Assembly (NCBI GenBank): GCA_015478585.1
Contig: JADMIM010000002.1
Span: 1-64,000 of the forward strand
DNA length: 64,000 nucleotides
Reading direction: 5' to 3'
DNA from: Thermaceae bacterium
GTDB lineage: Bacteria > Deinococcota > Deinococci > Deinococcales > Thermaceae
Below the pieces are notes generated by a model. That model saw only the letters and a list, made by a program, of their open reading frames with translations. It was not told the origin of the DNA and searched no databases. A program made the translations under genes and the position numbers. Below, one piece after another: positions 42,180 through 50,788 of this stretch (positions are counted from its first letter, which is position 1; every line of letters starts with the position of its first letter).

Positions 42180-43556
42180 ATGATGTTGCCAATGCAAGCA
42201 GTACTCGAGGCTCTACACTCCGGTGATTACGACACCGCTTTTGAAATGCTGGTGCGCACCCTAGCCATGGAGCAGGGCCAAGCTGCGGGGGAAGCTGCGC
42301 TGCTGCTGGCAGAAGCCTATTCGCTCTACGGTGAGGGCGGCGTGGAAGGAGCCCACCGAGCGCTGGAAGAGGGATTGGCGAGCGTGCCCGGCCTGGATGC
42401 TCACCCCCGTTACCGTTCGATTCTGGCAGAACTGCGGGCTTTGGAAGGCGCACCCGAAGAAGAGGTGCGGCAAATCCTACCCCCGGTTGATGAACCCCAA
42501 GCGCTTTACCATCAGGCCCAGGCCCTGATGTATTTGGGCTTGCCGGAAGAGGCTTTGCAGATTTTGAACCGGGTTTCAGGGCTTCCGGCTTTCCTTTCCT
42601 GGCGAGCGGATACCCTCAAGGGTAAGGCTTATGAGCGGCTGGGACAGGCTTTGGAGGCTGCCCAGGCTTATCGCGCGGCAGCCAGCCTGGCGCGGGGCCT
42701 CGAGCGCTACTGGAACCTGATTGATGCGGCAGCCATGTTTGTCGAAGCCGGATATGGCAGCGAGGCCCTGGAGGCGCTCGAGCAGGCCCAGCAAACCCTC
42801 CCCGAACTCGAAGACCCCGAGGATGCCGCCACCCGCTACTACCTGATTGCCCGCGCCCAGCTTCTGCTGGGCAACCCCGGTCTGGCCCTGGATGCCATAC
42901 AAAACTCCCTCGAGCAAGAGCGCGAGGGGGCCGAGCCCGCCCACGGAACCCCACTGGTGCAGGGCCAGGCCCTGATGCAACTGGGCCACCCCAAGGAGGC
43001 TATCGAAGCCTTCCGTGAGGCCGTGCGGCGCGGCGAGGACTCCGACAAAAGCTATGCCCTGCACGAGCTTTCGGTGGCCCATCTGGAATCAGGTGAACTG
43101 GCCGAGGCCGAGGCCGTGCTGCGCGAGGTGGTGCGCGACCCCGAATACGGCTATCTGGGCGAAGCCTGGGGCGATTTATCGGAGGTGCTGTACCGGCTAG
43201 GCCGCTACGACGATGCCGAAAAAGCCGCCAGGGAGGCTATTGCCCAGGATGCCTTGAGTTCTGGAAACCTGATTTTGGGCAATCTGGCCTACGACCTCTT
43301 GCACCTCGAGGAAGCCCTCGAGCACTACACCATCGCCGCCGATCAAGCCCAGGAGGGTAGCCGCGACTGGATTACGGCCCAGCAGATGGTGGTAGACACC
43401 TTGGCCCAGCTCAACTTTCGCCGCCCGGAAGAAATCGTTTCGAGGGCCGAGGCGGTGCTGCCTTATATCCACCAGGGCGACGAATGGTATCAAACCCTGA
43501 GCAGTTACCTCGAGCGGGCACGAAATCTGATGGGCGGTAGCCGTACGCTCAACTAA
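42180..43556 (+). CDS. Tetratricopeptide repeat protein
   Basis: 458 aa, almost entirely alpha-helical repeats of the TPR pattern, for example LYHQAQALMYLGLPEEALQI, KGKAYERLGQALEAAQAYRA, VQGQALMQLGHPKEAIEAFR and LSEVLYRLGRYDDAEKAARE. No signal peptide or membrane segment is seen, so it is a cytoplasmic scaffold. Two adjacent ATGs (42180, 42183) open the frame. No partner is obvious in the neighbourhood. Confidence 0.85.
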   Translation: MMLPMQAVLEALHSGDYDTAFEMLVRTLAMEQGQAAGEAALLLAEAYSLYGEGGVEGAHRALEEGLASVPGLDAHPRYRSILAELRALEGAPEEEVRQILPPVDEPQALYHQAQALMYLGLPEEALQILNRVSGLPAFLSWRADTLKGKAYERLGQALEAAQAYRAAASLARGLERYWNLIDAAAMFVEAGYGSEALEALEQAQQTLPELEDPEDAATRYYLIARAQLLLGNPGLALDAIQNSLEQEREGAEPAHGTPLVQGQALMQLGHPKEAIEAFREAVRRGEDSDKSYALHELSVAHLESGELAEAEAVLREVVRDPEYGYLGEAWGDLSEVLYRLGRYDDAEKAAREAIAQDALSSGNLILGNLAYDLLHLEEALEHYTIAADQAQEGSRDWITAQQMVVDTLAQLNFRRPEEIVSRAEAVLPYIHQGDEWYQTLSSYLERARNLMGGSRTLN

Positions 43557-43561
43557 ACAGA

Positions 43562-44008
43562 TTAGCCCGGACGATAGCTCGAGGGATAGTTGACAATTTT
43601 GTCCCACTCGTCGGCAGCGCTGCGGGCCACAAATACGATCAGTTCTTCCTGACCGATGTTGAATACTTCGTGGGGCACGCCAGGCTTGATGTAGATAAAG
43701 TCTCCGGCGCTGTTGATGACCTCTTCCTTCAAGCCCTCGCCAAAGGTGTGCTTGACCTGGCCCTGCAAAATGAAAAGCATCACCTCGAAGCCATCGTGGA
43801 TGTGGGCATAGGCCACTGCTCCTGGTGGCACGGTAGCGACATTAATGGAAAGCCCCTGCGAACCCACGTTCTTAGCGGACATCCCCTGCTTGTAGAGAAT
43901 GCCGTTCCAGCCGCGCGGGTCTCCCCCACCCCGAATCACGGCGATGCCCCCCAGATCCTCGACGATGCTCTGATCTATGTGACCGGTTCCTTTGGTTTGC
44001 TGTGCCAT
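43562..44008 (-). CDS. Cupin-domain protein
   Basis: 148 aa, single cupin barrel. Motif 1 is AYAHIHDGFEVMLFILQGQVKHTFG (about 65-90) with metal-type His residues, and motif 2 is GDFIYIKPGVPHEVFNIG (about 105-122). Small cupins of this kind bind sugars or aromatic ligands or act as dioxygenases or isomerases; function is not readable. The start at 44008 gives MAQQTKG; the frame extends to 44071 but without similarity. It is convergent with the TPR gene, 5 bp apart. Confidence 0.8.
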   Translation of the reverse strand: MAQQTKGTGHIDQSIVEDLGGIAVIRGGGDPRGWNGILYKQGMSAKNVGSQGLSINVATVPPGAVAYAHIHDGFEVMLFILQGQVKHTFGEGLKEEVINSAGDFIYIKPGVPHEVFNIGQEELIVFVARSAADEWDKIVNYPSSYRPG

Positions 44009-44045
44009 GCTTTGTTGTACCACGAGTAGGCCAACAATCTTCATA

Positions 44046-44147
44046 GAGCGGTTTTCATAATGTTTGGCCAAACTGAAGCTTTAGGAATTGCGTCTCAGAT
44101 TGACAGTTGGCGCTGCAAAAAGCACCAACTGTCAATGAAGACCGCGA
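44046..44147 (-). repeat. MITE-like family 2, copy 5, with internal hairpin
   Basis: TA-GAGCGGTTTTCAT ... GAAGACCGCGA-TA, 102 bp, inverted relative to the other copies. The interior differs and carries a perfect 12-bp stem ATTGACAGTTGG / CCAACTGTCAAT (44099-44136). A further half-end (TAAAGCGGTTTTCATG) lies at 44155. Confidence 0.7.
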
Positions 44148-44238
44148 TAATGGTTAAAGCGGTTTTCATGAATAAGCCTTCCCTATTCCCAAGGTTCTGG
44201 GGTAGAGGACGCAAGGATCCCGCGCTAGGAGGACGGTC

Positions 44239-45183
44239 ATGGGCTTATTTCTGGTGGTTGGACTAATTGTCGCCATTTTGGGCGTGGTGCTGTTGGCGCA
44301 GTCGGGGTCACGCCGAGCTTTGGGGGTGCTGTTGTTGCTGCTGGGTTTGGCAGTGGCGTTTTTGTCGCAGAGCTTTGTGGTGGTGCCTGCGGGCAATGTC
44401 GGGGTGGTGTTCAACGCCCTGCGGGGGGTGCAGCCGGTGGTGCTGGGCGAGGGCTTTCATATCGTGCTGCCGGGCATTCAGAGCGTGATTCTCTACGAGG
44501 CCCGCCTGAAGGAAGTCACCCTCGAGGCCCAGGGTACCAACCGTTCAGGCGATGCCATCAACGCCCGCAGCAAGGAGGGGCTGGACATCAGCGTGGACGT
44601 GACGGTGCAATACCGCATCCGCGCCCAGGACGCAGCCAAGCTGCACCAACAACTGGGGCCGCGCTACCTCGAGACCCTAATTATCCCGCAAATCAGAAGC
44701 CGGGTGCGCGACGCGGTAGGCCAGTTCAATGCCGCCGAACTCATCAGCACCCAGCGGGCTCAGCTCGAGGCCAGCGTCAACCAGGGGCTAAAAACTGCTT
44801 TGCAGGACAACTTTATCCAGCTCGAGTCGGTGCTGCTGCGGGAGATTCGCATTCCGCAGTCGGTAGCCAAGGTTATCGAGGAGAAGCAAACCGCCGAACA
44901 GCAAGTACAGATTGCCCAGAACAAAAAGCGCCAGGCCGAGATTGACGCACAAAAAGTGGTCGTTGAAGCCAAGGGTCTGCGCGACGCGGCCATTCTGCGG
45001 GCCGAGGGCGAGGCCCAGGCCATCCGGCTGCGCGGCGAAGCCCTCAAGGTTTCTCCCGAGGTCATCCAGCTCACCGTGGCCGAAAAACTGGCTCCAGGCA
45101 TCAACACCGTGATGCTACCTGCCACCGGCAACTTCTTGCTGGATTTGCGTAGCTTGCAGCAGGCTGGACAACAGGCGCGGTAG
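44239..45183 (+). CDS. SPFH/prohibitin-family membrane protein
   Basis: 314 aa. Two N-terminal hydrophobic segments (about 2-20 and 27-47) are followed by the SPFH domain (about 48-220: VVVPAGNVGVVFNALRG, VDVTVQYRIR). A coiled-coil region (EKQTAEQQVQIAQNKKRQAE, about 215-270) follows. The C-terminus LLDLRSLQQAGQQAR is typical of prohibitin-like bacterial proteins. Such proteins form membrane-associated cages, often around FtsH. ftsH lies about 2.4 kb away, but not in the same operon. AGGAGGACGGTC precedes the ATG. Confidence 0.88.
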   Translation: MGLFLVVGLIVAILGVVLLAQSGSRRALGVLLLLLGLAVAFLSQSFVVVPAGNVGVVFNALRGVQPVVLGEGFHIVLPGIQSVILYEARLKEVTLEAQGTNRSGDAINARSKEGLDISVDVTVQYRIRAQDAAKLHQQLGPRYLETLIIPQIRSRVRDAVGQFNAAELISTQRAQLEASVNQGLKTALQDNFIQLESVLLREIRIPQSVAKVIEEKQTAEQQVQIAQNKKRQAEIDAQKVVVEAKGLRDAAILRAEGEAQAIRLRGEALKVSPEVIQLTVAEKLAPGINTVMLPATGNFLLDLRSLQQAGQQAR

Positions 45184-45186
45184 AGA

Positions 45187-45222
45187 TACCCCTCCGGCCT
45201 GCGGGCAGGGGGGCTTCGCTAG
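45187..45222. terminator. G/C hairpin between convergent SPFH and gltX genes
   Basis: CCCCTCCGGCCTGCGGGCAG followed by GGGGG can fold into a hairpin directly after the SPFH stop. There is no U-tract, so intrinsic termination is uncertain. Confidence 0.45.
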
Positions 45223-45228
45223 GTGAAC

Positions 45229-46665
45229 TCAGTCTGCCAGCAGCGGTAAGGCTCGAGCGAGCCGCTTGAGCACTGGTTCCCTCCCTAAAAGCATCAAGAT
45301 CTCGAACATACCAGGGGTCTCGAGGCTCCCGGTCAAGGCGGCCCGCAAGGGCTGCATCACCGCGCCCGCTTTTACCCCTTTGGCCTCGGCGAAGCCCTTG
45401 AGGGCAGGCTCGGTGGTCTCGGGCAGGAAATCGGGCAGCCCAGTGAGCAACTCGAGCAACTCCGGCAAGAAAGCCCCTCCCTCCTTCAGCTTGGCCAGGG
45501 CTTTTTCCGAGGTCGGATAATCGTCGTGGAAGAAATAACCCGACTTGTCCACGAACTCTTGCAGGGTCTCAAAGCGAGCCCGCATGGCCTCGATGACTTG
45601 TTTGAGGTATTGCTCGGAGGAGTAGGTATAGCCTGCTTTTTCCAGGAAGGGCTGGATGCGCTGGGTCAGCTCGTCCAGACTCAGCACCTCACGGATATAT
45701 TTGCCGTTGAACCACTTGAGCTTGTCCCAGCTAAAGGCCGAACCCCCCAAGCTCATGCGCTCCCAAGTGAAGACCTGGGCCATCTCCTCCAGGCTAAAAA
45801 TCTCGCGCCCGTCGGGAAAACTCCAACCCATCAGGCCCAGATAGTTAAGCAGCGCTTGGGGCAGCACCCCCATCTCGCGGTAGCGGTTGATCGAGGCGTT
45901 GCCCTTGCGCTTGGAGAGCTTTCCGCCCTCGGGGTCGAGCAAAAGCGGCAGGTGATACCACTTGGGCTGGGGCCAGCCCAAAGCCTGATAGAGCAAAACA
46001 TGAATCGGTGCCGAGGGCAGCCACTCCTCCCCACGAATCACGTCGCTCACACCCATCAGGTGGTCGTCTACCACCACCGCCAGGTGATAGGTCGGAAAGC
46101 CATCAGCCTTGAGCAGCACGGTATCCTCCAGCCCCAGGTTCTCGAACTCTACCGGGCCGCGCAGTTCGTCCTGCACCACCGTAGTCCCCTGGCGCGGGGT
46201 CTTGAAGCGCACCACGTAAGGCTCTTTGGCCTGAGCCCGGCGGGCGGAGTCTTCGGGCTCGAGGTTTCTGGCCCGCCCGTCATAGCCTGCACGCTTTCCT
46301 CCCTCGAGCAGTTCCTTGCGAATGGCCTCGAGTTCCTGGGGGGTCTCGAAAGCCCGGTAGGCCTGACCGCTCTCGATGAGTTGGTCGGCATATTTGCGGT
46401 ATAGCTCGAGGCGCTGGGACTGCCGGTAGGGGCCATGGGGCCCGCCCAAGTCGGGGCCTTCGGCGTAGGAGAGGCCCAGCCATCCAAACAGCTCGAGGAT
46501 TTTATTCTCCGACTCGGCATCGTAGCGCTTTTGGTCGGTGTCTTCGACACGGACGATAAACTTACCGCCGTTTTTCTTGGCCCAGATGTAATCAAATAAA
46601 GCCTGATAGGCAGTTCCGACGTGAGGGTCGCCGGTAGGCGAGGGAGCGATGCGGGTAACGACCAT
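45229..46665 (-). CDS. gltX: Glutamate--tRNA ligase
   Basis: 478 aa, class I aminoacyl-tRNA synthetase. The HIGH-equivalent is SPTGDPHVGTAYQALFD (8-24). FIVRVEDTDQKRY, the KMSKS-equivalent KLSKRKGNASI (about 245) and the C-terminal anticodon-binding helical domain are present. Length agrees with Thermus GltX (468 aa). TACACT lies 7 nt before the ATG. Essential housekeeping gene, nothing unusual. Confidence 0.95.
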   Translation of the reverse strand: MVVTRIAPSPTGDPHVGTAYQALFDYIWAKKNGGKFIVRVEDTDQKRYDAESENKILELFGWLGLSYAEGPDLGGPHGPYRQSQRLELYRKYADQLIESGQAYRAFETPQELEAIRKELLEGGKRAGYDGRARNLEPEDSARRAQAKEPYVVRFKTPRQGTTVVQDELRGPVEFENLGLEDTVLLKADGFPTYHLAVVVDDHLMGVSDVIRGEEWLPSAPIHVLLYQALGWPQPKWYHLPLLLDPEGGKLSKRKGNASINRYREMGVLPQALLNYLGLMGWSFPDGREIFSLEEMAQVFTWERMSLGGSAFSWDKLKWFNGKYIREVLSLDELTQRIQPFLEKAGYTYSSEQYLKQVIEAMRARFETLQEFVDKSGYFFHDDYPTSEKALAKLKEGGAFLPELLELLTGLPDFLPETTEPALKGFAEAKGVKAGAVMQPLRAALTGSLETPGMFEILMLLGREPVLKRLARALPLLAD

Positions 46666-46672
46666 AAAGGCT

Positions 46673-46678
46673 AGTGTA
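46673..46678 (-). promoter_or_regulatory. -10 TACACT for leaderless gltX
   Basis: On the minus strand TACACT is followed by 7 nt and the ATG at 46665; no ribosome-binding site is visible. Confidence 0.55.
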
Positions 46679-46689
46679 GCCTAAGCAGG

Positions 46690-46912
46690 AAATGCCAAGC
46701 AGGGGGCAAGACGCTAAAAACTTGGCGAAGGTCGAAAGTCAAAAACTCGAAGTCAAAAACACCAACTACGTTCCAGACGGTGTTTCTTGATAAGCCAATT
46801 ATGCTGTCCTGGTGTAGCTTTTGACCCTTTGGTATTTGGCTTTTAGCCTTTGGCTTTCAGCTTTCGGCCTTTGGCTCTTAGCCCTCCGCCTTGGGTCATT
46901 CCTCTCACAGGC
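46690..46912. repeat. Word-built inverted spacer with a family 4 MITE in the loop
   Basis: Left words GCTAAAAACTTGGCGAAGG and TCGAAAGTCAAAAACTCG are answered by GGCTTTTAGCCTTTGGC, TTTCAGCTTTCGGCC and CTCTTAGCCC. A family 4 element (46754-46824) lies between the arms, as in the spacers at 6471 and 39590. Confidence 0.6.
46754..46824 (+). repeat. MITE-like family 4, copy 2
   Basis: TCAAAAACACCAACTACGTT, then CCAGACGGTGTTTCTTGATA, then AGCCAATTATGCTGTCCTGG, then TGTAGCTTTTG. It is nearly identical in its right half to 6541-6573. Confidence 0.8.
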
Positions 46913-46929
46913 GGCTCAAATGCTAATGA

Positions 46930-46935
46930 TAGGCT
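46930..46935 (+). promoter_or_regulatory. -10 TAGGCT for leaderless lptB-like gene
   Basis: TAGGCT is followed by 8 nt and the ATG at 46944. The first T and AT-content are weak, so confidence is limited. Confidence 0.4.
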
Positions 46936-46943
46936 AATGGGCA

Positions 46944-47714
46944 ATGGAAGCGGCTGTACAGCAGAATAAAGGCCCCTTGGCTGGCCCCATTACCCGCCTC
47001 GAGGCCACCCATCTGGTCAAGCGCTATGGGCGACGTGAGGTAGTTAGAGGGGTGAGTTTGGGGCTACAGCGCGGCGAAATCGTGGCCCTGTTTGGCCCCA
47101 ACGGGGCTGGTAAAACCACTACTTTTTATATGCTGGTGGGTTTTATCCAGCCCAACTCGGGTCAGATTAGCCTGGGTACTCAAGACGTGACCCGCCTGCC
47201 GATGTACAAGCGGGCCCGGCTGGGGCTGGGATATCTGCCCCAGGAGCCCTCGGCTTTCCGGCGCATGACCGCGCTAGAAAACCTGTTAGCGGTGCTGGAA
47301 TTCCAGCCCATCTCTAAAAGTGCGCGCCTCGAGCGGGCCAGAGCCCTGCTCGACGAGCTAGGTATTACCCAACTCAGCCATAAATATGCCTATACCCTCT
47401 CGGGCGGGGAGCGCCGCCGCCTGGAGATTGCCCGCGCTCTGTGTACCAACCCCGACTTCATTCTCCTGGACGAGCCTTTCACCGGCGTAGATCCCAAAAA
47501 TGTTCACGATATCCAAAAGCTGATCTCCGAGTTGCGCGAGCGGCGTGGGGTGGGCATCTTTATCACCGACCACTCGGTACGCGAAACCCTGGCCATTGCC
47601 GATCGCATCTACTTGATGTACGACGGGCAGATGGCCTTCCAGGGCACCCGCGAGGAGTTCGCCCGCGACTCCGGGGTGCGCACGCACTACCTGGGGGAAG
47701 ACTACGAGCTATGA
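46944..47714 (+). CDS. lptB: LptB-like ABC transporter ATP-binding protein
   Basis: 256 aa. Walker A is [17 protein letters not shown] (about 50-66), and the block [13 protein letters not shown] is characteristic of LptB. The signature is [15 protein letters not shown], Walker B is [13 protein letters not shown], and the segment [14 protein letters not shown] includes the H-loop region (ITDHSV). LptB drives envelope lipopolymer export in Gram-negative bacteria. Thermus relatives have an outer membrane but unusual glycolipids, so the cargo may differ (inference). An inverted-repeat spacer separates it from the DUF3084-type gene. Confidence 0.88.
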   Translation: MEAAVQQNKGPLAGPITRLEATHLVKRYGRREVVRGVSLGLQRGEIVALFGPNGAGKTTTFYMLVGFIQPNSGQISLGTQDVTRLPMYKRARLGLGYLPQEPSAFRRMTALENLLAVLEFQPISKSARLERARALLDELGITQLSHKYAYTLSGGERRRLEIARALCTNPDFILLDEPFTGVDPKNVHDIQKLISELRERRGVGIFITDHSVRETLAIADRIYLMYDGQMAFQGTREEFARDSGVRTHYLGEDYEL

Positions 47715-47717
47715 GTA

Positions 47718-47899
47718 CGTTGACCGTTGACCGTTTACGGTTTACCGAAAGGGCTTGTCACAGGTCAGTCGGCTCTGCTTACTGTTGGCCGCAAGTTTCA
47801 TGTCGTAGGTCAAACTCCCGTCTTTGGCCTGAGATCTGCGACATGAGACCCGCGACAAGGGTTATGCGGTCAGCGGTCAGCGGTCAACGGTCAACCTCT
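47718..47899. repeat. Giant nested hairpin between lptB and DUF3084-type gene
   Basis: Outer arms GTTGACCGTTGACCG and CGGTCAACGGTCAAC are complementary. Next inside, CTTGTCA faces CGACAAG. The core TCATGTCG (about 47800) pairs with CGACATGA (about 47839). The whole 182-bp spacer is thus one quasi-palindrome made from repeats of TTGACCG, AGGTCA and CATGTCG words. It may contain the promoter or translation signals of the next gene, but none stands out. Confidence 0.75.
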
Positions 47900-47901
47900 C
47901 T

Positions 47902-49341
47902 ATGACGTTCTGGTCTATCCTCGCCCTACTGGTATTGGTCGCCGGTTTGGTGGCCTATGTCGGTGACATGGTGGCCAAGCGGGTAGGCAAGCGGCACTGG
48001 CGCTTTCTGGGATTGCGCCCCAGGGCTACAGCTACGCTGGTAGCGGTGGGTACGGGGATGCTGATTGCTATAGGGGCTTTTGGGACTTTTTTTCTGTTGG
48101 CTAAGACCGCTCGAGAGACCATCCTCGAGGCCGAGACCGTGCGGCAGGAGCGAGATCGCCTGCGCACCGAGGTCGGGCGCTTGGAGAACCGCGCAGCCCA
48201 GACCTTTGCTGAAAACGAACAGCTCAAGATAGACCGCAGCGAGTTCGAGCGAAACAATTTCATGTTGGCGCGGCAACTCGAGCAGAACGCCGATTTGCAA
48301 CGTCAGACCCGCCAAGACCTGGAACAGGTACTAGCCGAGCGAGAAAAGTTGCAGCAAGAAGTAGACCGGCTCCAGACCGAGAGTGTGATTCAGCGTCAGG
48401 CTCTGGCCGGCCTCGAGCAAAGCCGCGAACAGCTCCAGAGCGAAAAAGCCCAGTTGCGAGCGAGTCGTGAACGTCTGCTGGAGCAGGCCAACAAAGCCCA
48501 GACCGATCTGCGCAATCTCCAGGCGGCTAGCCAGAATGCCCTGACCCAGTTCAACAGCCTGGAAGCCCGTACCAAGGAACTCAACGGGCGCATCCGCCAG
48601 CTAGAAGCCGACAAACGCACTCTCGAGGGCGATGTCTCGGTGCTGGTCAGCAACAATGGTCAAAGCCTGGAGTCAAAAAACAACGACCTCAGCGACACGC
48701 TACGAGCATCGCAGCAAGATAATGCCGACCTCAAAGCCAAGCTCGCGGATAGCGAGCAGCAATTGCTGCAACTGCGCAGCCGCGAAAAACAACTCGTCAA
48801 CAGCCTCGACAAAACCTTGCGCCTGAGCTTGCTGGCCGAGCAACCCCTGGAACCGGGCAGCGAGGCCGACGCGCTCAAAGAAGTGGTGCGCCGGGCCGAT
48901 ATTCAGGCTCGAGTGCTGGGCCTACGGGGCCTGGCGGTGACCGAAACCCCCTCCCTAATCGGGCTCAAGCCGGGCCTTTTGCTGGCCAGGGCGGCTGGGG
49001 TAAACCCCGATGGCAAGGTGCGGGTACGGGTGGAATATCGGGCCAAGGAGCAGCTTTTCGCCGAAGGCGATATCCTGGCTACGGGCATCTTGGTAGTGCC
49101 CGCCAGCATGAACGAAATGCGGCGCAGGCTGGATATTTTGAGTCAAGCTGCCGAAGAAAAACTCAGCCAGGCGGGCTGGATTCCCGAAAAACTGGCCCAG
49201 GGGGGCATCTCTTTCGAGGAGTTAGTCAACTTTACCTCGCTGCTCTCGAGCAAACGCGGCGGAGCCCGTGTGGCAGTGGTGGCCCTGGACAACCTCTACC
49301 CCACCGACCCCCCCAAGCTGGGCCTAAAGCTACTCCAGTAA
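47902..49341 (+). CDS. Membrane-anchored coiled-coil protein, DUF3084 type
   Basis: 479 aa. Two N-terminal helices (about 4-22 and 46-68) flank the basic loop AKRVGKRHWRFLGLRPRATA. A long coiled coil (about 72-300) follows, with regular QLEQ/RLEN/ELNGRIRQLE heptads. A globular C-terminal domain (about 320-479) includes GVNPDGKVRVRVEYRAKEQL. This matches proteins annotated DUF3084 in cyanobacteria and Deinococcota; function is unknown. Position next to lptB suggests an envelope role. Its last 12 bp overlap the convergent cyclodeaminase-like gene. Confidence 0.8.
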   Translation: MTFWSILALLVLVAGLVAYVGDMVAKRVGKRHWRFLGLRPRATATLVAVGTGMLIAIGAFGTFFLLAKTARETILEAETVRQERDRLRTEVGRLENRAAQTFAENEQLKIDRSEFERNNFMLARQLEQNADLQRQTRQDLEQVLAEREKLQQEVDRLQTESVIQRQALAGLEQSREQLQSEKAQLRASRERLLEQANKAQTDLRNLQAASQNALTQFNSLEARTKELNGRIRQLEADKRTLEGDVSVLVSNNGQSLESKNNDLSDTLRASQQDNADLKAKLADSEQQLLQLRSREKQLVNSLDKTLRLSLLAEQPLEPGSEADALKEVVRRADIQARVLGLRGLAVTETPSLIGLKPGLLLARAAGVNPDGKVRVRVEYRAKEQLFAEGDILATGILVVPASMNEMRRRLDILSQAAEEKLSQAGWIPEKLAQGGISFEELVNFTSLLSSKRGGARVAVVALDNLYPTDPPKLGLKLLQ

Positions 49342-50244
49342 ACAGTCCTGATCCCAGCCCTTATCCACTGCCAGCCGCGCCGCAGCTAAGTCCCATAGCG
49401 CATGCCCCACGCTTTTGAAGAGCACCGGGCCAGAGCTGGGTCGAAGCAGGTCGAGCGCAGCCTCGAGCTCCCTTACCTCCCTCCAGTCCACCCCGGCTTG
49501 AATCAAATCACCGGCTTCGGCCTTAGTCCCCTCGAGGGAGTCCACGAAAACCCTCGAGCGCCGCACCAACTCAGCCGGAATCTCGGCCATGTCGGGCCGA
49601 TAAGCTCCGACGGCGGCGATAAAAGCGTCATCTCGAACCTTGTGATTCAGGATTGGGAGGTTGCTGGTGGTGGCCGTAACAATTAGCGAAACCTCGTCCA
49701 GAACGGCATCGGGGCCAATAACGATTTCTGCGTCCAGGCCGAGAGAGCGGGCATCTGCCGACAATGCTTCAGCGTGTTTTGGGTTGCGGGAGGTGATGTA
49801 TGCCTTTTTCGTGCCCAGGCCGATATGAAAAGCCTCGAGGTGGCTTTTGGCCTGTACTCCAGCTCCGACCACCAATAGCGAACCCGCCGGATTGGGAGCC
49901 AACTTCTGCGCGGCAAGCAGCGAAACCGCAGCCGTGCGCCGGGCCGTTACCGTAGCCCCATCCAGGGTCAGCTTGCGCTGGCCGGTTCGGGCATCCAGCA
50001 CGTAAACCTCGGCCTGTACGCTGGGCTGACGGTTGGGATGCACCGTGACCAGCTTGGTGATGGCAATTTGGGGGTCGGCGGCGGGCATCAAAAGTAAGGT
50101 TCCACCGCCAGGGAGCGGCATCACCAGCCGCTCGGGGGCTCGAACAGTTCCTGCGGCTTTGTCGCGTAACACGCGCTCGAGGGCCTGAGCCAGCTCGAGG
50201 TAGGGCAGTAGCGCAGCAGTTTCTGTGGCGGAAAGGGCTTGCAT
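49330..50244 (-). CDS. Ornithine cyclodeaminase/mu-crystallin family oxidoreductase
   Basis: 304 aa, NAD(P)-dependent. Substrate lobe motifs are APERLVMPLPGGGTLLLMPA and ITKLVTVHPNR. The Rossmann loop is LLVVGAGVQAKSHLEAF (about 123-139), followed by ITSRNP. Members act as ornithine cyclodeaminase, alanine dehydrogenase (archaeal) or delta1-pyrroline-2-carboxylate reductase; a broad imino-acid reductase is the most cautious call. The ATG follows AAGGGG and a -10 TACTCT. The gene is divergent from moaB with only 23 bp between start codons. Confidence 0.85.
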   Translation of the reverse strand: MQALSATETAALLPYLELAQALERVLRDKAAGTVRAPERLVMPLPGGGTLLLMPAADPQIAITKLVTVHPNRQPSVQAEVYVLDARTGQRKLTLDGATVTARRTAAVSLLAAQKLAPNPAGSLLVVGAGVQAKSHLEAFHIGLGTKKAYITSRNPKHAEALSADARSLGLDAEIVIGPDAVLDEVSLIVTATTSNLPILNHKVRDDAFIAAVGAYRPDMAEIPAELVRRSRVFVDSLEGTKAEAGDLIQAGVDWREVRELEAALDLLRPSSGPVLFKSVGHALWDLAAARLAVDKGWDQDCLLE

Positions 50245-50251
50245 CCCCTTG

Positions 50252-50261
50252 AGAGTACAAT
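50252..50261. promoter_or_regulatory. Overlapping divergent -10 boxes
   Basis: Plus strand: TACAAT (50256-50261), 6 nt, ATG of moaB. Minus strand: TACTCT (50257-50252), 7 nt, ATG of the cyclodeaminase relative. The two hexamers share two base pairs, so the promoters cannot be occupied together. Confidence 0.6.
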
Positions 50262-50267
50262 GGATTT

Positions 50268-50780
50268 ATGTCCGAAAGTACCGACAAACACAAGGAAATT
50301 GCCAAAGCTCGAGGCCCCGTAGCTATCGCAATTGTCACCATCTCCGACACCCGCACCCCCGAGACCGATACCAACTTTCACTACCTCAAGCCAGAAATCG
50401 AGGCCATGGGCCACACCGTCGCGGGCTACCGCATCATCAAAGATGAGCCTGCTCAGGTGAATGTGGCGCTGGAGGAAATGGTCAACACCCCCGCACAAAT
50501 CGTCATCTTCAACGGCGGAACCGGCATTGCCCCCCGCGACACCACTTTTGACGTGCTGAGCCGGAAGCTCGAGAAAACTATGCCCGGCTTCGGCGAGCTG
50601 TTCCGAATGCTTTCCTATGACGAGGTTGGCGCGGCGGCGATGCTCAGTCGGGCCACGGCAGGCACATACCGCAAAAAGGTGGTGATTTCCACGCCGGGCT
50701 CGCCCAACGCGGTGCAGGTGGCCTGGACCAAGTTGATCAAGCCAGAGCTAGAACACCTGGCCTGGGAAGTGGCCCGCTAA
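50268..50780 (+). CDS. moaB: Molybdenum cofactor biosynthesis protein MoaB
   Basis: 170 aa in the MoaB/MogA fold, which adenylylates molybdopterin or binds it. Motifs are [15 protein letters not shown] (about 20-34), [17 protein letters not shown] (about 82-98), [24 protein letters not shown] (about 106) and [13 protein letters not shown] (about 144). No other moa gene lies nearby. Leaderless start. Confidence 0.93.
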   Translation: MSESTDKHKEIAKARGPVAIAIVTISDTRTPETDTNFHYLKPEIEAMGHTVAGYRIIKDEPAQVNVALEEMVNTPAQIVIFNGGTGIAPRDTTFDVLSRKLEKTMPGFGELFRMLSYDEVGAAAMLSRATAGTYRKKVVISTPGSPNAVQVAWTKLIKPELEHLAWEVAR

Positions 50781-50788
50781 CGAGATGT

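Noticed and set aside
45526-46404. Long plus-strand open frame over gltX
   Set aside because: Antisense to an unmistakable synthetase gene, with no recognisable motif.
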